Below are positions 47,931-61,045 of a DNA stretch of 64,000 nucleotides, one piece after another. The notes under the pieces were generated by a model. That model worked only from the letters and a program-made list of their open reading frames with translations. It was not told where the DNA came from and searched no databases. The first letter of the stretch is position 1. Every line of letters begins with the position of its first letter. The position numbers and the translations under genes were made by a program. The DNA is from Prunella strophiata (taxonomy: Eukaryota; Chordata; Aves; Passeriformes; Prunellidae): the NCBI GenBank assembly GCA_036583965.1, contig JAZBQD010000015.1, positions 68,232,830-68,296,829 on the forward strand, in the 5' to 3' direction.

Positions 47931-50900
47931 TAGTACCAGACTATTCTGCTGCACCTCAAGGATATGCAGGCAAACACTGGTTTTCAGCCAAAACCAGAAT
48001 ATTTGTCTAGAATCTTGGATTTTTTGTGACAAAATATATCAAACCTACCTTGCTGTCTGACTTCAACCCCAGTAAATCAGATGGTCTCACAGTGGGCAAA
48101 TCTATTGTATAACACCTGCCAAGTTTATGTTTACTATGCAAGTATAAAAGGACTTTGATGCTTCCCCTTTTTCTTTGGCTAAAGGATAATTGAGGAGTGC
48201 ATGTAAAATAATGCATCTATATCTCAATATCTTTCCATAAGAATATGTAGCTACCCCCTAGAATAATAGCATTACCATCATCATTGTCCTCCATATTAAA
48301 AAAAAAAAAAAAATCATAAAAGAACCCCAAACAAACCAACGCCAAACTTAAATATCTATTGTTAATCAAAAGCATTCCTTCTTCCACTACAGTGACTTTG
48401 TTCTCCTCCTCCTACAGTCATTTGTTAGCCTCCTGATTATGAATTAAAGATACATGCAACTCTATCAATCTTATTCTAGTCTGCTGAGTTTTGTTGGACC
48501 AAAACATATTTCTAAGCACAAAATATTCAGATTCCTACACTCTTTTTTTTTTGTTTGTTTTTTCTGTTCAGGGTGCCTCAACACAAGCTATTCTGCCATT
48601 CCTCTTCCCTCTGACAGGTATAATAGTTTGCAACTTAATTTCATTGTTTTCTCTTTTGCATTTCAATTGTAACTGAAATGGTAAAGTGCGAACATTTTAA
48701 CTAAAGCACTGATTTTCTTCCTTCCTAAAAGTTATGAATGCTGAAGTCAGCTCACTAAGCATTCCTAACAATTAAAGCATAACAAATGAAAACTGTTTAA
48801 AGAAAGATGTCATTAAAGAGCATTTATTCAGTAGTACTAGTGTGTGTGAAAATATAAACAGGCTTTTGTGTTATTTATTCTTTTATTTACAGAACATAGC
48901 ATAGAACTTGTATGCTGCATTGTTCCATATCATAAAATTTAAAGTTATAATCTCCATTTCTCATATTAATTGCCCAGTTAAGAGCTCAGTGGCTGGCTTA
49001 GTGTTACCTGATCTACAGTGAAGAGCAGATTATTCCATATGGGGTTCAGCACCTGAAACACCATTTAGGAAACTGCATGGGCAGGGCTGGCTGCTTTGTT
49101 TATGAAAAGAAAGAAGACCCCAAATCAATCAGAAGTATATAATTCAATTTCAGGTTATTTTTTCAGCTAACGGGGAACGTACCCATGGACAATTCTTTTT
49201 CTCCTCAGTGGGTATGAAAACATCTGATGCCCAACATTAATTCTAAACTATTATAAATCTTACAGTATGTAGTACAGCCAGACTTTTCCAGTTGGATAAA
49301 ACTCTGCATTTTGTTTATATGACTACTTCTTTTTAGCCTAATAACATGAAACACTTTACCATGTTGTTCTCTTTAAAAAGCTGAATGTTTAATATAAGTA
49401 ATAACAGTATTAATCACAGCCCATCAGGGGTAGTCAAGTTTCAAACAGTGGAACAAATTTAAGTTTGTTTAATGAGGATTTCTGGTCAACACAAGTAATG
49501 ATTTTCTTGGGTACAAGATCACCAGGTATGAGCATCCACCAGATATACAAGAGGTCTTTTGCCACCAGAATTCCTCAATTAATAGAAGTAAAAAAAAGCA
49601 GACTCCAAATATAGCTGTGGCATGCCAAATCCATTTGCATAATTTAACATTTTAATATCCAACAATTGGCGCAATTAAGTTCCATCTTGTCAAAAATTAT
49701 TTTGGTTTATGAAAGCATGACTGACCTTGAGATAACTTGAGCAGCTGCATTTGCAGTTGAAATGCTTTAGCCAGAATGGATGTCCTGGCAGGAGCAGCAC
49801 TAGTGTGGGAATCAGTAAGTCATATGAAATAGAACACATCTCACACAGTTCACACACATCCAACACTCATCTCAAAGATGATTTTTTTTTTTAATGGTAA
49901 TCTTTCCTCCTCTTACATATTCCACAATTTTTATGGAATTTATCAGTAAATTTGTTCATTTTTGCTTCCGTTTCTACACACTGCAATGCATATACTCCCA
50001 AAGAAGTTTAGAGCAGTACTTGCAGTAACTGGAGCTTAAACACACATATGAACATAGTGGGGAAAGCAGGGGGATTTCTCCCTCTTGAACACATCCTAGA
50101 CAAAAAACATTTTTATACCTTAAATGCCTAACACTGGTTATTCTAGAGTAACCACATTACAGTAGCTTTTAGAAAAGTTCCTTCTATCCCAAAACAAAAT
50201 TTTTGATGTAAGTATATACCTTTGCAGGAACAATGAAGGCTTTCAAAAATCCATCTCTAAAATCCATGTTCACAGGCTGCAGAACATGTGGATGGATCTT
50301 TCTGAATATTTGACTACCCAAATGTATCTGTAAAAGCCTCTGAATACTCAACAATTTAGTCAGTCAGCCATCTACAACACCTAAATACAAATTAATGTCA
50401 AGGTTTGAAGGTAGTTGTCAAGGTCTCCTAAATCCTGGAGGGTTGATTGAATATTTGGAAAGAAACTGTCTCATACACAGTTAAAGCTAATAAAACTAAG
50501 CAGAGATTTTAAATGATAGAATATATATTCTGAAGGATAGAATACAGAATAAGCTACAACCCTTGTTTTGATAGCATTAAAATCAAGAGAAACAAATTTG
50601 GTATTATTCAGTTCTAAAACTTAACTGTTTTACTACCGTAAAGAAAATTTATTACAAAATAAAATCAATATATGTTCTATAAAACACAAACAATCACAGT
50701 TAAAAACCAAAATATTTTCATATGATGCAAAAGTTAGGTGCAAAGTAGTAATATAGATTCACCAGTAGCATCCATGAAAAGGAAATTTGCAATAAATCTA
50801 GAAACTAATCCTCATGCTCTTAAAAATAGAACATCTGTCAGTTTCCAAACATTTTTAAAAGGACTAAAAATATTTCAACACATCAAAGACCAGTTCTGCC

Positions 50901-52139
50901 TCATTTGTTCAAAATTTAGAGTTCAAGCCGCAGTGGTTGTGTTACAATGCTGCTAGGCATTAATTTTTTCTGTATTACACCTTAAAAATCTCCAAGTCAC
51001 TTTCAACTGATGCTTGTGACTAAAGATACAAGGTTTCTTAAAGAGTTAACACATTTATTGGTTTCATCTGTTAAGACCCACAATGTTAATCTTTTAGAAT
51101 GTCTTTTTAATTAAATCCCTCATGACAAATAACTCACAATAGTAAAATGCTTCCACAAAATGATCGACAACATACTTAATGATGACATTTAAAGTTAATT
51201 TCACTCGAAAACAGTTGTCACATTTTATATATTCTGTCTGCATAAAATTTCCACATCAGGTGTCCTTAGCTTTCAAGTGTAATTACTTTTCTCTTATTGC
51301 TAATAACAATAAACTCCCAAATTGAAACTTAATCTAAAGGACATCTTCTGCTGGATTAGAAGATAAAAAAATAGATATTTTAGATGTTATCATCTAAGGC
51401 CCTAGAAAACATAGAGCAGCTATTTTGTTTTCTAAATGTATGGCTGTTTTATATATAGGATAATTAATGTTTCAAGTAGGAAAATCTGTCCTCCACTGTT
51501 TCAGGTGTTTATATAAAAGCCAAAGTTAACTACCTAGAGATAAGGAAATTGCTCAGTATTCAGGGGGAAAGTTTTTATTTCCCTCCCCAGCATTACCAGT
51601 GGAGATAAATACTTGCAGCATGTCTATTGATATCAAAAAGACTTAATTTCCTTTACTTAGAATTATAGAATCATTTACTCAGAGTAGAAAGTCTTTCCTT
51701 TAGCAGTCCAATGTCTGACTGTAGATATTGAAGTATTGGTATTTTGGCCAGATACTAAAATTCCTCAAAACATATAGGTAGGTATCAAAACATTTCTGTT
51801 TATGTGAATTTTGTAACTGCCCACAACCTAGGCAGTAGGTTAAACCTGTGTTCAGCCTGAGTAAGCTCTACTTTAAAACCTACATATCCCTGTACTGCAT
51901 TGTCTCACAGTTCAGTGAATTAACACCTAAAGTGGATACAAAGCTATCCATTTTTGCAGGTGCACAAGTATGACAGCACAGCACCTACAGCATACGTCAT
52001 GCCCAGGCAGGCACATGGACAGGAGCTGAAATGTCTCTCAAAGGTCAAGTGGGGATCCTTGGTGAGCCTGTTCAGGTCTATTAATGCTCATTAGTGCTCT
52101 CAAGGCCCTCATCTTCAGGTGTGTACCTATCAATCAAGT
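47931..52139. other. Spacer with a candidate conserved non-coding segment
   Basis: No gene is recognised. Around 49610-49800 dense transcription-factor-like motifs suggest a possible enhancer. A run of A lies at 48299-48313. Confidence 0.45.
49610..49800. promoter_or_regulatory. Candidate conserved non-coding element
   Basis: The octamer ATTTGCAT (POU-factor site) at 49633-49640 is followed by TAAT/ATTA cores, CAATTGGCGCAATTAAG and a CAGCTG E-box near 49742. Balanced composition and clustered sites are typical of vertebrate developmental enhancers. This is inference only; no conservation data are available. Confidence 0.25.
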
Positions 52140-52165
52140 GGGGGGGGGGGGGGGGGGGGGGGGGG
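52140..52165 (+). repeat. Poly(G) tract, 26 G
   Basis: An uninterrupted run of 26 G, unusual in this A+T-rich surrounding and able to form a G-quadruplex. Its length may be unreliable because homopolymer G is prone to sequencing error. Confidence 0.9.
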
Positions 52166-55100
52166 TTCCACCAAAGAGTTTTTTAAAACATACTTTTGTG
52201 TTTCCTTCTCACAGAATTATTTAATTCATAACTTCCTATCTTGGGTCAAGAGAAAATGGAGTTTCTGCTAAAGTAAAAAAAAAATCCAAAAATGCAACAT
52301 GCCTCAGCATACTACATCCTTATAATTCACAGAATGATATAAACCTTATTACTTTGTAGAAAAATGTTGTAACTAATACAGAAATTAAATTCACCACAGC
52401 AGTTATAATGTAATGACACAGTGTAATAAATTTCTGATGTTACAAAAAGCAGCTTTGGTCATTAGAACCATTTTTCACAGTTTTAATTGCATTTTTTCAT
52501 TTAGTCCTCAGGATACCTCAGGTCATCAGGATATCTATTCACCTTTTTTTTTCAAATGAGCTTCTTCTACTGAAAATAGATGGTTCAGGGTTGAGATTGG
52601 ACTCTTTTCACCTTATGTATGAATCGGTTGCTTCTCCATACATGCCTGCTCCACTGCCTGCCTGTCCCTCAGTAGGCATTTCCAAATGAAAGGAAAGAAA
52701 CAGACACCAGGGAATCAAAGGCTGATGAGCCTATTAGTTAGCCTGAGAACTATTATTGAGTTCCTCTTCTGTTGGTTCCTGCTCAGTCTGTCTCAGTGCT
52801 GTTACAGCTGGTGAATAATGACTCATTTATGAATAATAGCCTTGCTAATCTTCACAACAACTGCTAGTAAAAGGTCACTTCAGCTCTGAAAATGTTTGTG
52901 TTTCCCTTTTCTTGTTGTAATAAAATCTTCAACTGATGCAATTTTAAATGCTTTCTTTTTTTGTTACATAGTTGGAATCAAAATGGGATGTTGTTTACAA
53001 TGTAATGCTTCTCTCTCTCTAGATGAGAGAAATTAATTCCACTTATTTTACTATAAGAGTAACATGCTCTTACAGCTCATGTAGTACTTTTTAATTATGT
53101 GTATTTTCAAAGAAATAACAAAAAAACCAAGCAGCAACTAAGAGGTGAATTTTCATAGTAAAACTGTGAATGGGTATATATAAATGTATACAATGTGTGG
53201 AAACACCTGCATGAGGATGATGTGCTGTTTTAAATCTCCTAGGTTCTGTATGGTTTCTACATCTTTCATTTTTCCACCTTTGAATGTCATGGCTGTATCA
53301 TGTTTTTTTATCTTATTTGGTCCTTTTTTTTCTTTCTTTCCCCAAGAGTAATTCAGAGTTGCTTACTCTTTTTGCATGAACTACAGATGCTAACAAGTGC
53401 TGTTCCTACAAAGGGTGAACAGTAGACACATCACAGTCTGGCACAAATGAATTCTACAATTTTAAAGAATGAACACTTGAAAAATAGGTGTTCTCAAAAA
53501 TGGGGAAGGTTAAAAATATACAAGAAATAATACTTAAAGTTACTTACTTCTAGATGAATGTAATTAGAGCCAAAATAATTAGGTACAAAAGTTTTTACAC
53601 AGATTTCAGAACCAAATTAATTGTGGCAAATATTTTAACAGGAAAAAAAAATACCACTTGCTATAAAACTGTGATTCAAAGCATATTTTTACTTTGGCAA
53701 AATTATTCATACTTCATAATTCATAGTAGTATGTAGGTCACCACAATAGCTGACATAATAGAGGTTAACAGCATAGAAGCTCAGCATTGCTGTACACAAT
53801 ATGTAAAGTAAGGATATTTCCATGCAATCTGCATAATATTCATGTTTTGCATTATTCTTCACCTATACAACTGCCTTCCCATTGCATGTCTATGTTTGAT
53901 ATGGGGGCCTTCTATAAAATGTCATTACTCAGTAAAACCACTGTTCATGTTCTTCAACATGAGGTTTTTCTTGCAGAGGCAGAGAGGCAAAGAGAAAGCA
54001 ATATGTTAGAACTGAAAGGAAAGCCACAGATATGATGTGAAGTAGATTAAAGAAAAAAAGATTAAAAAAAAAAAAAAAAAAGCAAATATTATTTTGTGTT
54101 TATTAGCCTGTGTAAAATCAGGCATTCATACTTGAAATTACTCCCTGTAAGAGTACAAGTGGCTGTGGTCATAAGCACAGAGGGTGCCAAAGTCTTATCA
54201 GGCCTGGCTGTTGTTTCTTCTGACTTGAAAAGGTCTCTAAATCTGTTTTCAAAATATTGATGAATTCTCTCTTCCATGCCTGCCAGCTTTCTCTTCCTCT
54301 ACAGCAATGCTTCTACTGTAGTAACAATGGAAAAATATCTCCTCCAGTCTCACAAGATAGAAAAGCTCTCTTTTTATTCATTAGTGTGTTATAACACCAA
54401 AGAAATGCTTTGGGAAAGATTTTGTACTGCTTGTGCAAACGGTGCCAGCCTGGGTTATCCCCACTTTCTGGAAGTACCTGAATGAAAACAGTGCACAGAG
54501 CTCTTGTGTTTTTCCCTTTGTAAAAGCAAATTCAACAAGACCTCAGGCTTCCAGCCTGCACTGAACCTATGAATCAGGCAAGCTTATTTGGGACACTTAA
54601 TTAGTCCAGAACTTCAGAGCTGCAGTATGAAGGGAGTGGCCCGACCTTGAGAAGAGCATCCAAGCTCACAGCACATCTCCCAGCCAGCAGCTCTTACACC
54701 TTTACTGCACCAACCTTGACTCTCAGTAATAAGTCAGATTCCTTTTTTATGAGACACAGCAGTGCAGCTAAACATAATCTTGTGCTCACACAGCCTGTCT
54801 TCATTAATATAAATCTCATTTCCCCTCTAAGATATGGCTGTGTTTTCTGCAACATCAAAACTCTACAATTTCCCTGAGACCACATGAAAGTTGAAGTAGG
54901 TGGTCTCATGACAAAGCTGTCATTATCTGGCTTTGATAATAAAATTGCTATCCCTCTTTCATCCTCCCTGAGAAAAAAAAAATCTTTATATATTATCAGT
55001 AATTTGATACAATTTTAAAACATATTAGAATGATAATTCTTTATAATTCCAAAAGTTTTTATTTGGTATCACAGACAAAGTTAATAAATTCCTTCCTCCA

Positions 55101-57386
55101 GAGTATTGGGAAACATATTTCTTCCTTTCAAAACACTGGAGTGAACTCATTCCTACTGCAAAAGACAAACACTAAGTCTTACTTTTCCCACTGGAATTTT
55201 GAACACATTAGTTCACTATTCACCCAGGAACCACCTCCATTTATGCACCCTCCATTCTATTTTTTCAAGAAGAAATGATGAAACATTTTCAATGAATATG
55301 TGCCAAAAAGTCAGTTTATTGTTTTGAAAATAATTGCAAATCTACACTTTGTCACTCATTGACGTTTCTTACTATCTGTCATAGAATTCAGAAAGTTACA
55401 TATTTATGACCAAACCTGGCCATGCTCTACAGATTTATATACCAAATACAATCTCTTCCAATTTCAGTTTCAGTCAACACATTTAATACTGTGCACGCAA
55501 TTCCAATTATTCTTACCACTGTAGCAAGGCAAATACAAGCTCAGATACAAATTAGCTGCTAAACATACATCCCAAACCTGCACCCAGAATTTCCATAAGA
55601 TCACTCTAGAGAGAAATTTATAGATCAACTTAGCTGACTAGTAATTTACTAATTTTAATTTTTTACAGGTTAATTTTGCCAAGACCAGGAACACATCTGT
55701 TTCAGTTAATTCAAGGTAATTCACTTAAATTATTATCCACTCTGAAGTGACTCAGCAGTTTCAATGAGTGCTCCTTATGTGTGCTGTCTGTGGGAGTAAT
55801 CCCACAGTCAATATCAGAAAACTCAACAATTTAACAACCAAACTGTTAAGACGCTGATAATTTTTGAAGGTCTGGTCTTAGATTTAACTGAAATCTCTTG
55901 GGAGCTGGGGGAAGCATTCTTTCCAATCTTCACTGAATCAAACCATTAATATGAGCATGTTTTCTGTAAAACACAGTATGACAGTATATCTATGAATATA
56001 GCAATTAATATGAGCACCTAAGAGAACTTTTGTGTTAAATATTAAGATGTACATTACCCAGATAGTGAAATTGCTCCACAATTCTCTCTGGCTTTCCTCT
56101 CCCAGTGTAATATTTTATTACTTATGTCTATTGCTTTCTAAAAGTGTGGTTTCCTGAGGATTATCTGAAATCTTGTTCACTTTAGTACCAGTTCACAGAG
56201 TTGACAGCATCACTAGAAATGTGAGGGCAAGAATAGAAGCAGCACTTTCAGTAACCTGGAGATTTCAGTTAGTTATATCCTAATACCCTTTCCTTAAGTT
56301 CATATGATTTTTGTAAATAATACATAATTAAAAATTAGTGAGGTGAAGGGACTACAAGACCTTGCATGGCAACTAACCAGGAATGATTGTCATTCTCAAG
56401 GTAAAATTGAATTTTTTCGTGTTCGGAAGTCAACAAAAACAAAAAATATGGGTTATATCCTATCCTTCCTCTTCATAGTAATCTTTTCTCCAATAGACAA
56501 AATATTTTTGAACTTCTTTTGAATCAGAATTTCCGGGGTTCTGAAGCAGATCAGATATTAATTTCAGCAGCCTGAAGACCTTTTTTTTTTAACAAACAAG
56601 AGGTATTAGTTAACATAATTAAAACCTGAAAGCTGTTTTTATTTGCCAGCTATTTCAAGGTATATTTCCATTGATAGATTGCAATTATCCTCATGAAAGA
56701 ATCAAAGCACATCAAACTTTTATAAATATCTTAAACCTTATTCCAATTCACACAATTTCCTTCAAAGAATTCAACTACATTGCACAGCAAATTCTTCGTA
56801 AATCTAGTTAAACTTTTTCTTGACATTTGTATGATAATCTGCCTTTTCTTACTTAAAGATGTTTATTCTTGACTGTTTCACTAACAAAGAAAATGAAATT
56901 TTGAGATGCCTAAAAAAACTGAATTCCAGTTATAAGAGTAGCAACCCATGACTCAGAACAGTTGTGTTTTATTCCCAATTCTTTCAGTCATTTTTCCTGC
57001 AAACTAGGGCAAGTCACATCAAATCTCTCTTTTCTTTTGTTTGCTCTCTTGATTTACCCTTCTGGAAGCTCCTCTTGAGAACAGACTTTCCATGTACCTA
57101 CCCGTGTCCCAAGGAGGCTTCACTCTCAGTGAGGTCTTCTGGGTCTTTCATGTTAGAGTCCACATATTAAATTATGAATAGAAGATACTAAATTTTTTGT
57201 GGTTTACAAATACACATGGGCAAAGTGTTAGCTTTTTTTCTTTAAAACAGACAGGATTTTCAGAATCTTCAGTTATTGTGGGACTGCCATAGACAAAAAG
57301 AGTGGAAGAATGATACTCAAACCTAAGCAGTTAATTTTACTACTTTAAAGAAGCAGTCCTTGCAAGAAAATTACAGATACAAAGAA
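52166..57386. other. Unannotated spacer with a candidate conserved segment
   Basis: No gene is recognised. The segment 52735-52870 has enhancer-like motif density. A run of 18 A is at 54064-54081. Numerous small open frames show no recognisable domains. Confidence 0.5.
52800..52870. promoter_or_regulatory. Candidate conserved element with AP-1 site
   Basis: A consensus AP-1 site TGACTCA (52819-52825) is framed by two identical TGAATAAT units (52812-52819 and 52830-52837). A nuclear-receptor half site AGGTCA follows near 52871. Regulatory role is inferred. Confidence 0.25.
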
Positions 57387-57410
57387 GGGGGGGGCGGGGG
57401 GGGGGGGGGG
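57387..57410 (+). repeat. Poly(G) tract broken by one C
   Basis: Eight G, one C, then fifteen G, flanked by purines, giving a purine-rich, quadruplex-prone strand. The glycine run in the open frame across it is an artefact. Confidence 0.9.
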
Positions 57411-60400
57411 AGAAAAAAAGCAAGCTTGTTTATGTCTTCCCTTCCTGTTCTTGATAGTGTAAGTAAATATTACGGAGTAAGGACCAGATCTGAGAGTCTG
57501 ACTATTCTCTGTAACTGGAAAAGAAACCTAAATTTAATTTTTGTTACAATGCAGTGAAGCTTACTTTTTACCAAAAAATAGGAATGCAACCATTCCTGTT
57601 TAAAAATGTGTGTAGAAATGTACAAAATGTACAAAAATTTTGTACAATGTAGAATGTTTTGATCTCAATTATGGAATATGCTGATTGTTCACTCAAATTG
57701 AAAAAACCTCAATTTTTGCTTTACTCAACACTCAGATTACAATTTCCAAGGAAATTCTGAGCTCATCTGCATTAAGGCAAATTATGTTGCTCTTTTTTTT
57801 TCCCAACTTATTTGTCTTACAAAGGCTATAAGTAACTTAAGGCATCTCTTGAGAGTAGTGGTGACGGAGAAGAAACATGGCCAGAGAAATAAGAGAAAAT
57901 ATGAGAGAAAAAAAATATATCTCTGACCACAGAAAAGCTCTAAAAACAGTTATACTCTCACCTAGACTGGGAAGGGAATACTGCTTTTTCTATGCAACAC
58001 AATAAAGCAGCAAAATTTTTAAATGCACTTGGCAGCTCACTCCTGTATTTTCTGTTACCAGGTACAATGCCAAGAGCTGAACTGTTTGCCTAGGGGATAT
58101 ACCAGGGGTTTTTGCAACAAAAATATCTGAGGTATTTTTTCCACTCTGTATGGGAATTCTGGTTCAGAAAAGGTCTCAAAATCTTCTTTAATTCTTAGGC
58201 TCAAAATAAGCAAACCCTTACAGACATGTTTAATTAATGGGATCAAGAACACTGAGTTTGTATTAAGTATAATAAAAAGAAACTACCAAAAACAAGCTGC
58301 AAAGACGACAGATTTAAGATACTTTAACCAGAACAAAAGGCCTGGAAACTTTGCATATTTTCTAAAAAGAAAAGAAAGATGTTTTCTGTGAACAGTTCAA
58401 ATGTGAAAGCCTAGGCAATAATTTAAAATAACATAATTTCCTCCTCCAATGTAAGTTCAGTGCTCAAACTTCACAAAAAAAGTCTTTAGTCTGCCAGACT
58501 AAAGAAATGGTGTTCACCTGACGTGATGTAGAAATAGACTTTTGAAATGGTACACAATTGGCAGGTCTAAACCATTTCAAAATGTTGTGTCAACAGAAGC
58601 ATTTTTGTTAATAAATATGTTCTGATATGAAACAGAGGATATTTCATAATTGTGAACATTTTTTATAAGCCTGGGCTGACCAGAAGTGAAGAGGTGAGGC
58701 TCAGGCAACTGCTCAAAGTAAAAGAATAGGAACCTAGGAAAAAGGACTGGGAAAGACTGCTTTGGGAGTGCCTTGTTAGCAAGGAGCTACCCAGAGGTTT
58801 CCACTCAGCAGAAACAGACATTGAAGAGGCAAGAGCAAAGTTTCTCCAGGGCAGCCAAGAGCTGGGACAGCGAGGTGAAGCAGCACAAGCATGCCAAGTG
58901 CAGGATGAAGCAGTCAGACTGCCTGTGGGAGCAGCAGCCAGGAGACCTGAAATGCAGAGAGTGGCTGCCAGCATCCAGCCTGGGGTGAGCAGGCAGGGAC
59001 CTGAAAATCATAAAGTGAAAGAAGATTGTGGCCAAAGCAGTGGGAAGCAAAGAGCAGCCCCACTAATAGTCTTGCCACGGAAAGGATGTACATAGTTTTA
59101 GATTTCAGGAAAGCAATTTTAGGGATGGCAGATCATCTCATTGCACTGTAAATTATCCTGTTGCTTTTACCCCTTGATAAATTGCTTTTCATCAAATCAA
59201 TCGATTCACATCTCAAAGTGGAATAAAAGCAGCAACCTTACAGAGCTTCAGAGAGACCAGTTTCATTTCCCCAAGGTTCTGGGGAAGGCTGAAGCTGGAA
59301 TTTATCAGTGATCCACTACATTTCAATTGGGAATTTTTGCTGTCAATCAAGTCCTGGATGAACTGTATTCATTCCCAAATCCAGGCAGTGAAACAGAATA
59401 TTTGATTCCCTCTTCAAACTAAAAATAAGGCCATTTCATTGAAAAACAAATATTAAGACAATCTAGCAGAATTTGAATATTTTTACTTTTTAATTTTCTT
59501 GTTCCTGGCCACTTAAATTTTCTCTACTTACAGCTGTGCACCTTGGGGTACAATTGTCCATATTTCTTTCTTGCATCCAAGCTTGCTTGAGTTATAAAAT
59601 AATACAGTGGGGGTTTTGGATTTGCTTTTAACTAAAATGCTAAGGTGCATAGAAGCCCTGGTAAGGATTTTTAGACTAAGACTGAAATATCAGTTCAATC
59701 TTAAATGCAGCACATGAGAACCTGCTGCTGTTTCTCAAAACAAAAGTATACATACCCTTTTAGCACCTACTCTTAAAGGCTTTGGGGGAAAAGGTTCTTC
59801 CCTGGAGAGCACCTAGAACCCTTTCCTTCCCTGATGCAGGCACTTTCCACTATATGTTTTAAGTATTTCCCAATGCAGAAAAAAGTTGGTGACCAGCTGG
59901 GTGCAAGTGTCTTTCTCTAGCCCTTATGATCAAAAACAGAGAAGTTTTTTTCTCCATGTCTCTGCATTAAATTATGTGATTAAATGAAACTAAAGCAAAT
60001 TACAGTAACTTCCACAGGTGAAATTGAAATTACCTCCAAAATATTCTATATTTCTGTATGAAATATAGATGAGGAGTAAGATTCTGCAGCAAAATAAATT
60101 GATTTTTGGATCTGTTTCTCTTGCTTGACAAATTTTTAATCAGACTATGGGGAAAAAAGAGAAATGGCCATCTGGCATTTCCTCCTCTACTCACATTTTA
60201 GGTGATTCACACTTTTGTTTAGATAATGATGATAGTTTCTGACTTTATGGAGATATTCCCAGGCTGTGAGTTCTTGCAGTAAAACTGAGATTTCAAAGCC
60301 CAAAAGAATGAGCTTCCAAATTAATGCAAGGAAAAGCACATGCATTGTCCTCTGGACAATGGTACCTGGTGGCACTGGAAAACATGGATTTTGTTTCTCA

Positions 60401-60457
60401 GATACCTGTCAATTAAAGGCTGCATTTCCCACCTTTCATAACACTAAATATTTATTT
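57411..60457. other. Unannotated spacer
   Basis: Contains a 19-bp near-palindrome at 57628-57646 (TGTACAAAA / TTTTGTACA) and a more G+C-rich patch at 58770-59090 with overlapping small frames on both strands, none recognisable. Confidence 0.5.
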
Positions 60458-60468
60458 TTTAGGTTTTG
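60458..60468 (+). repeat. Flanking direct repeat, left copy (TTTAGGTTTTG)
   Basis: An 11-bp match to 61035-61045, bounding the LTR-like segment; a possible target-site duplication. Confidence 0.5.
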
Positions 60469-61034
60469 GAATCTGAAATGCAAGGAATTCTCAGAACTTT
60501 GGGCCTGTAAGCCAAAGCTTAGAATTAAACAGAGGATTTGATCTGAGACCTTGGAAAAGGCTCCCAAACTTAGGTGTTAGAAGCAAGAATGTGGATTTAT
60601 AGTTTAAAGCAGAGACACATTAAGCTAAGTAATGGAAAGTTTACAGTTTTACAGTTTAAGATATAGAAAAAATAAAAGTAGTTACAGAAGTAAACAAGGT
60701 GTTTAGAGTGCAGTACTGTAGGTTTGTGCGTCATAACATGATTGACTAAGAAAGCTTACACTGTAGCATGGGTCCATAAGATGAAATATTTAAAGATTGG
60801 GTCAAAAACATAAATATCCTTGTTGGCAGTGTTTTGCTGGTCAATAAATTCTTAAAAGGTCTTGTAACTAAGGGTCTTGTTACAGAACCAAGCTGTAAAC
60901 AATGTGAGCCAAATTCACCCTTCCTGGCCACGTAGAAGATTAAAAAAAAAATAAACCGGACCACATCATCAAAAAACAATTCAGAAGTCCCATCTCAAAT
61001 TCCTTCTAAAAGTCCCCACAAGTGAATTATCACA
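60467..61034 (+). mobile_element. LTR-like insertion of uncertain class
   Basis: A segment of about 566 bp lies between two copies of TTTAGGTTTTG. It starts TGGAATCTG (the TG overlapping the repeat) and ends AATTATCACA. Inside, a TATTTAAA box (60787-60794) is followed by AATAAA at 60843-60848 and again at 60950-60955, the order of an LTR promoter and polyadenylation site. Parts resemble songbird ERV LTRs as I remember them. The 11-bp flank is too long for a retroviral duplication (4-6 bp), and no tail or terminal inverted repeat supports a SINE or DNA transposon. Class and exact ends stay open. Confidence 0.4.
60787..60794 (+). promoter_or_regulatory. TATA-like box in the LTR-like insertion
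   Basis: TATTTAAA, about 50 bp upstream of the first AATAAA signal. Only suggestive of a promoter. Confidence 0.35.
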
Positions 61035-61045
61035 TTTAGGTTTTG
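61035..61045 (+). repeat. Flanking direct repeat, right copy (TTTAGGTTTTG)
   Basis: Matches 60458-60468. Confidence 0.5.

Noticed and set aside
58660..59095. G+C-richer patch with overlapping frames on both strands, considered as an exon cluster
   Set aside because: No frame shows a recognisable protein and no splice-site pairing could be supported.
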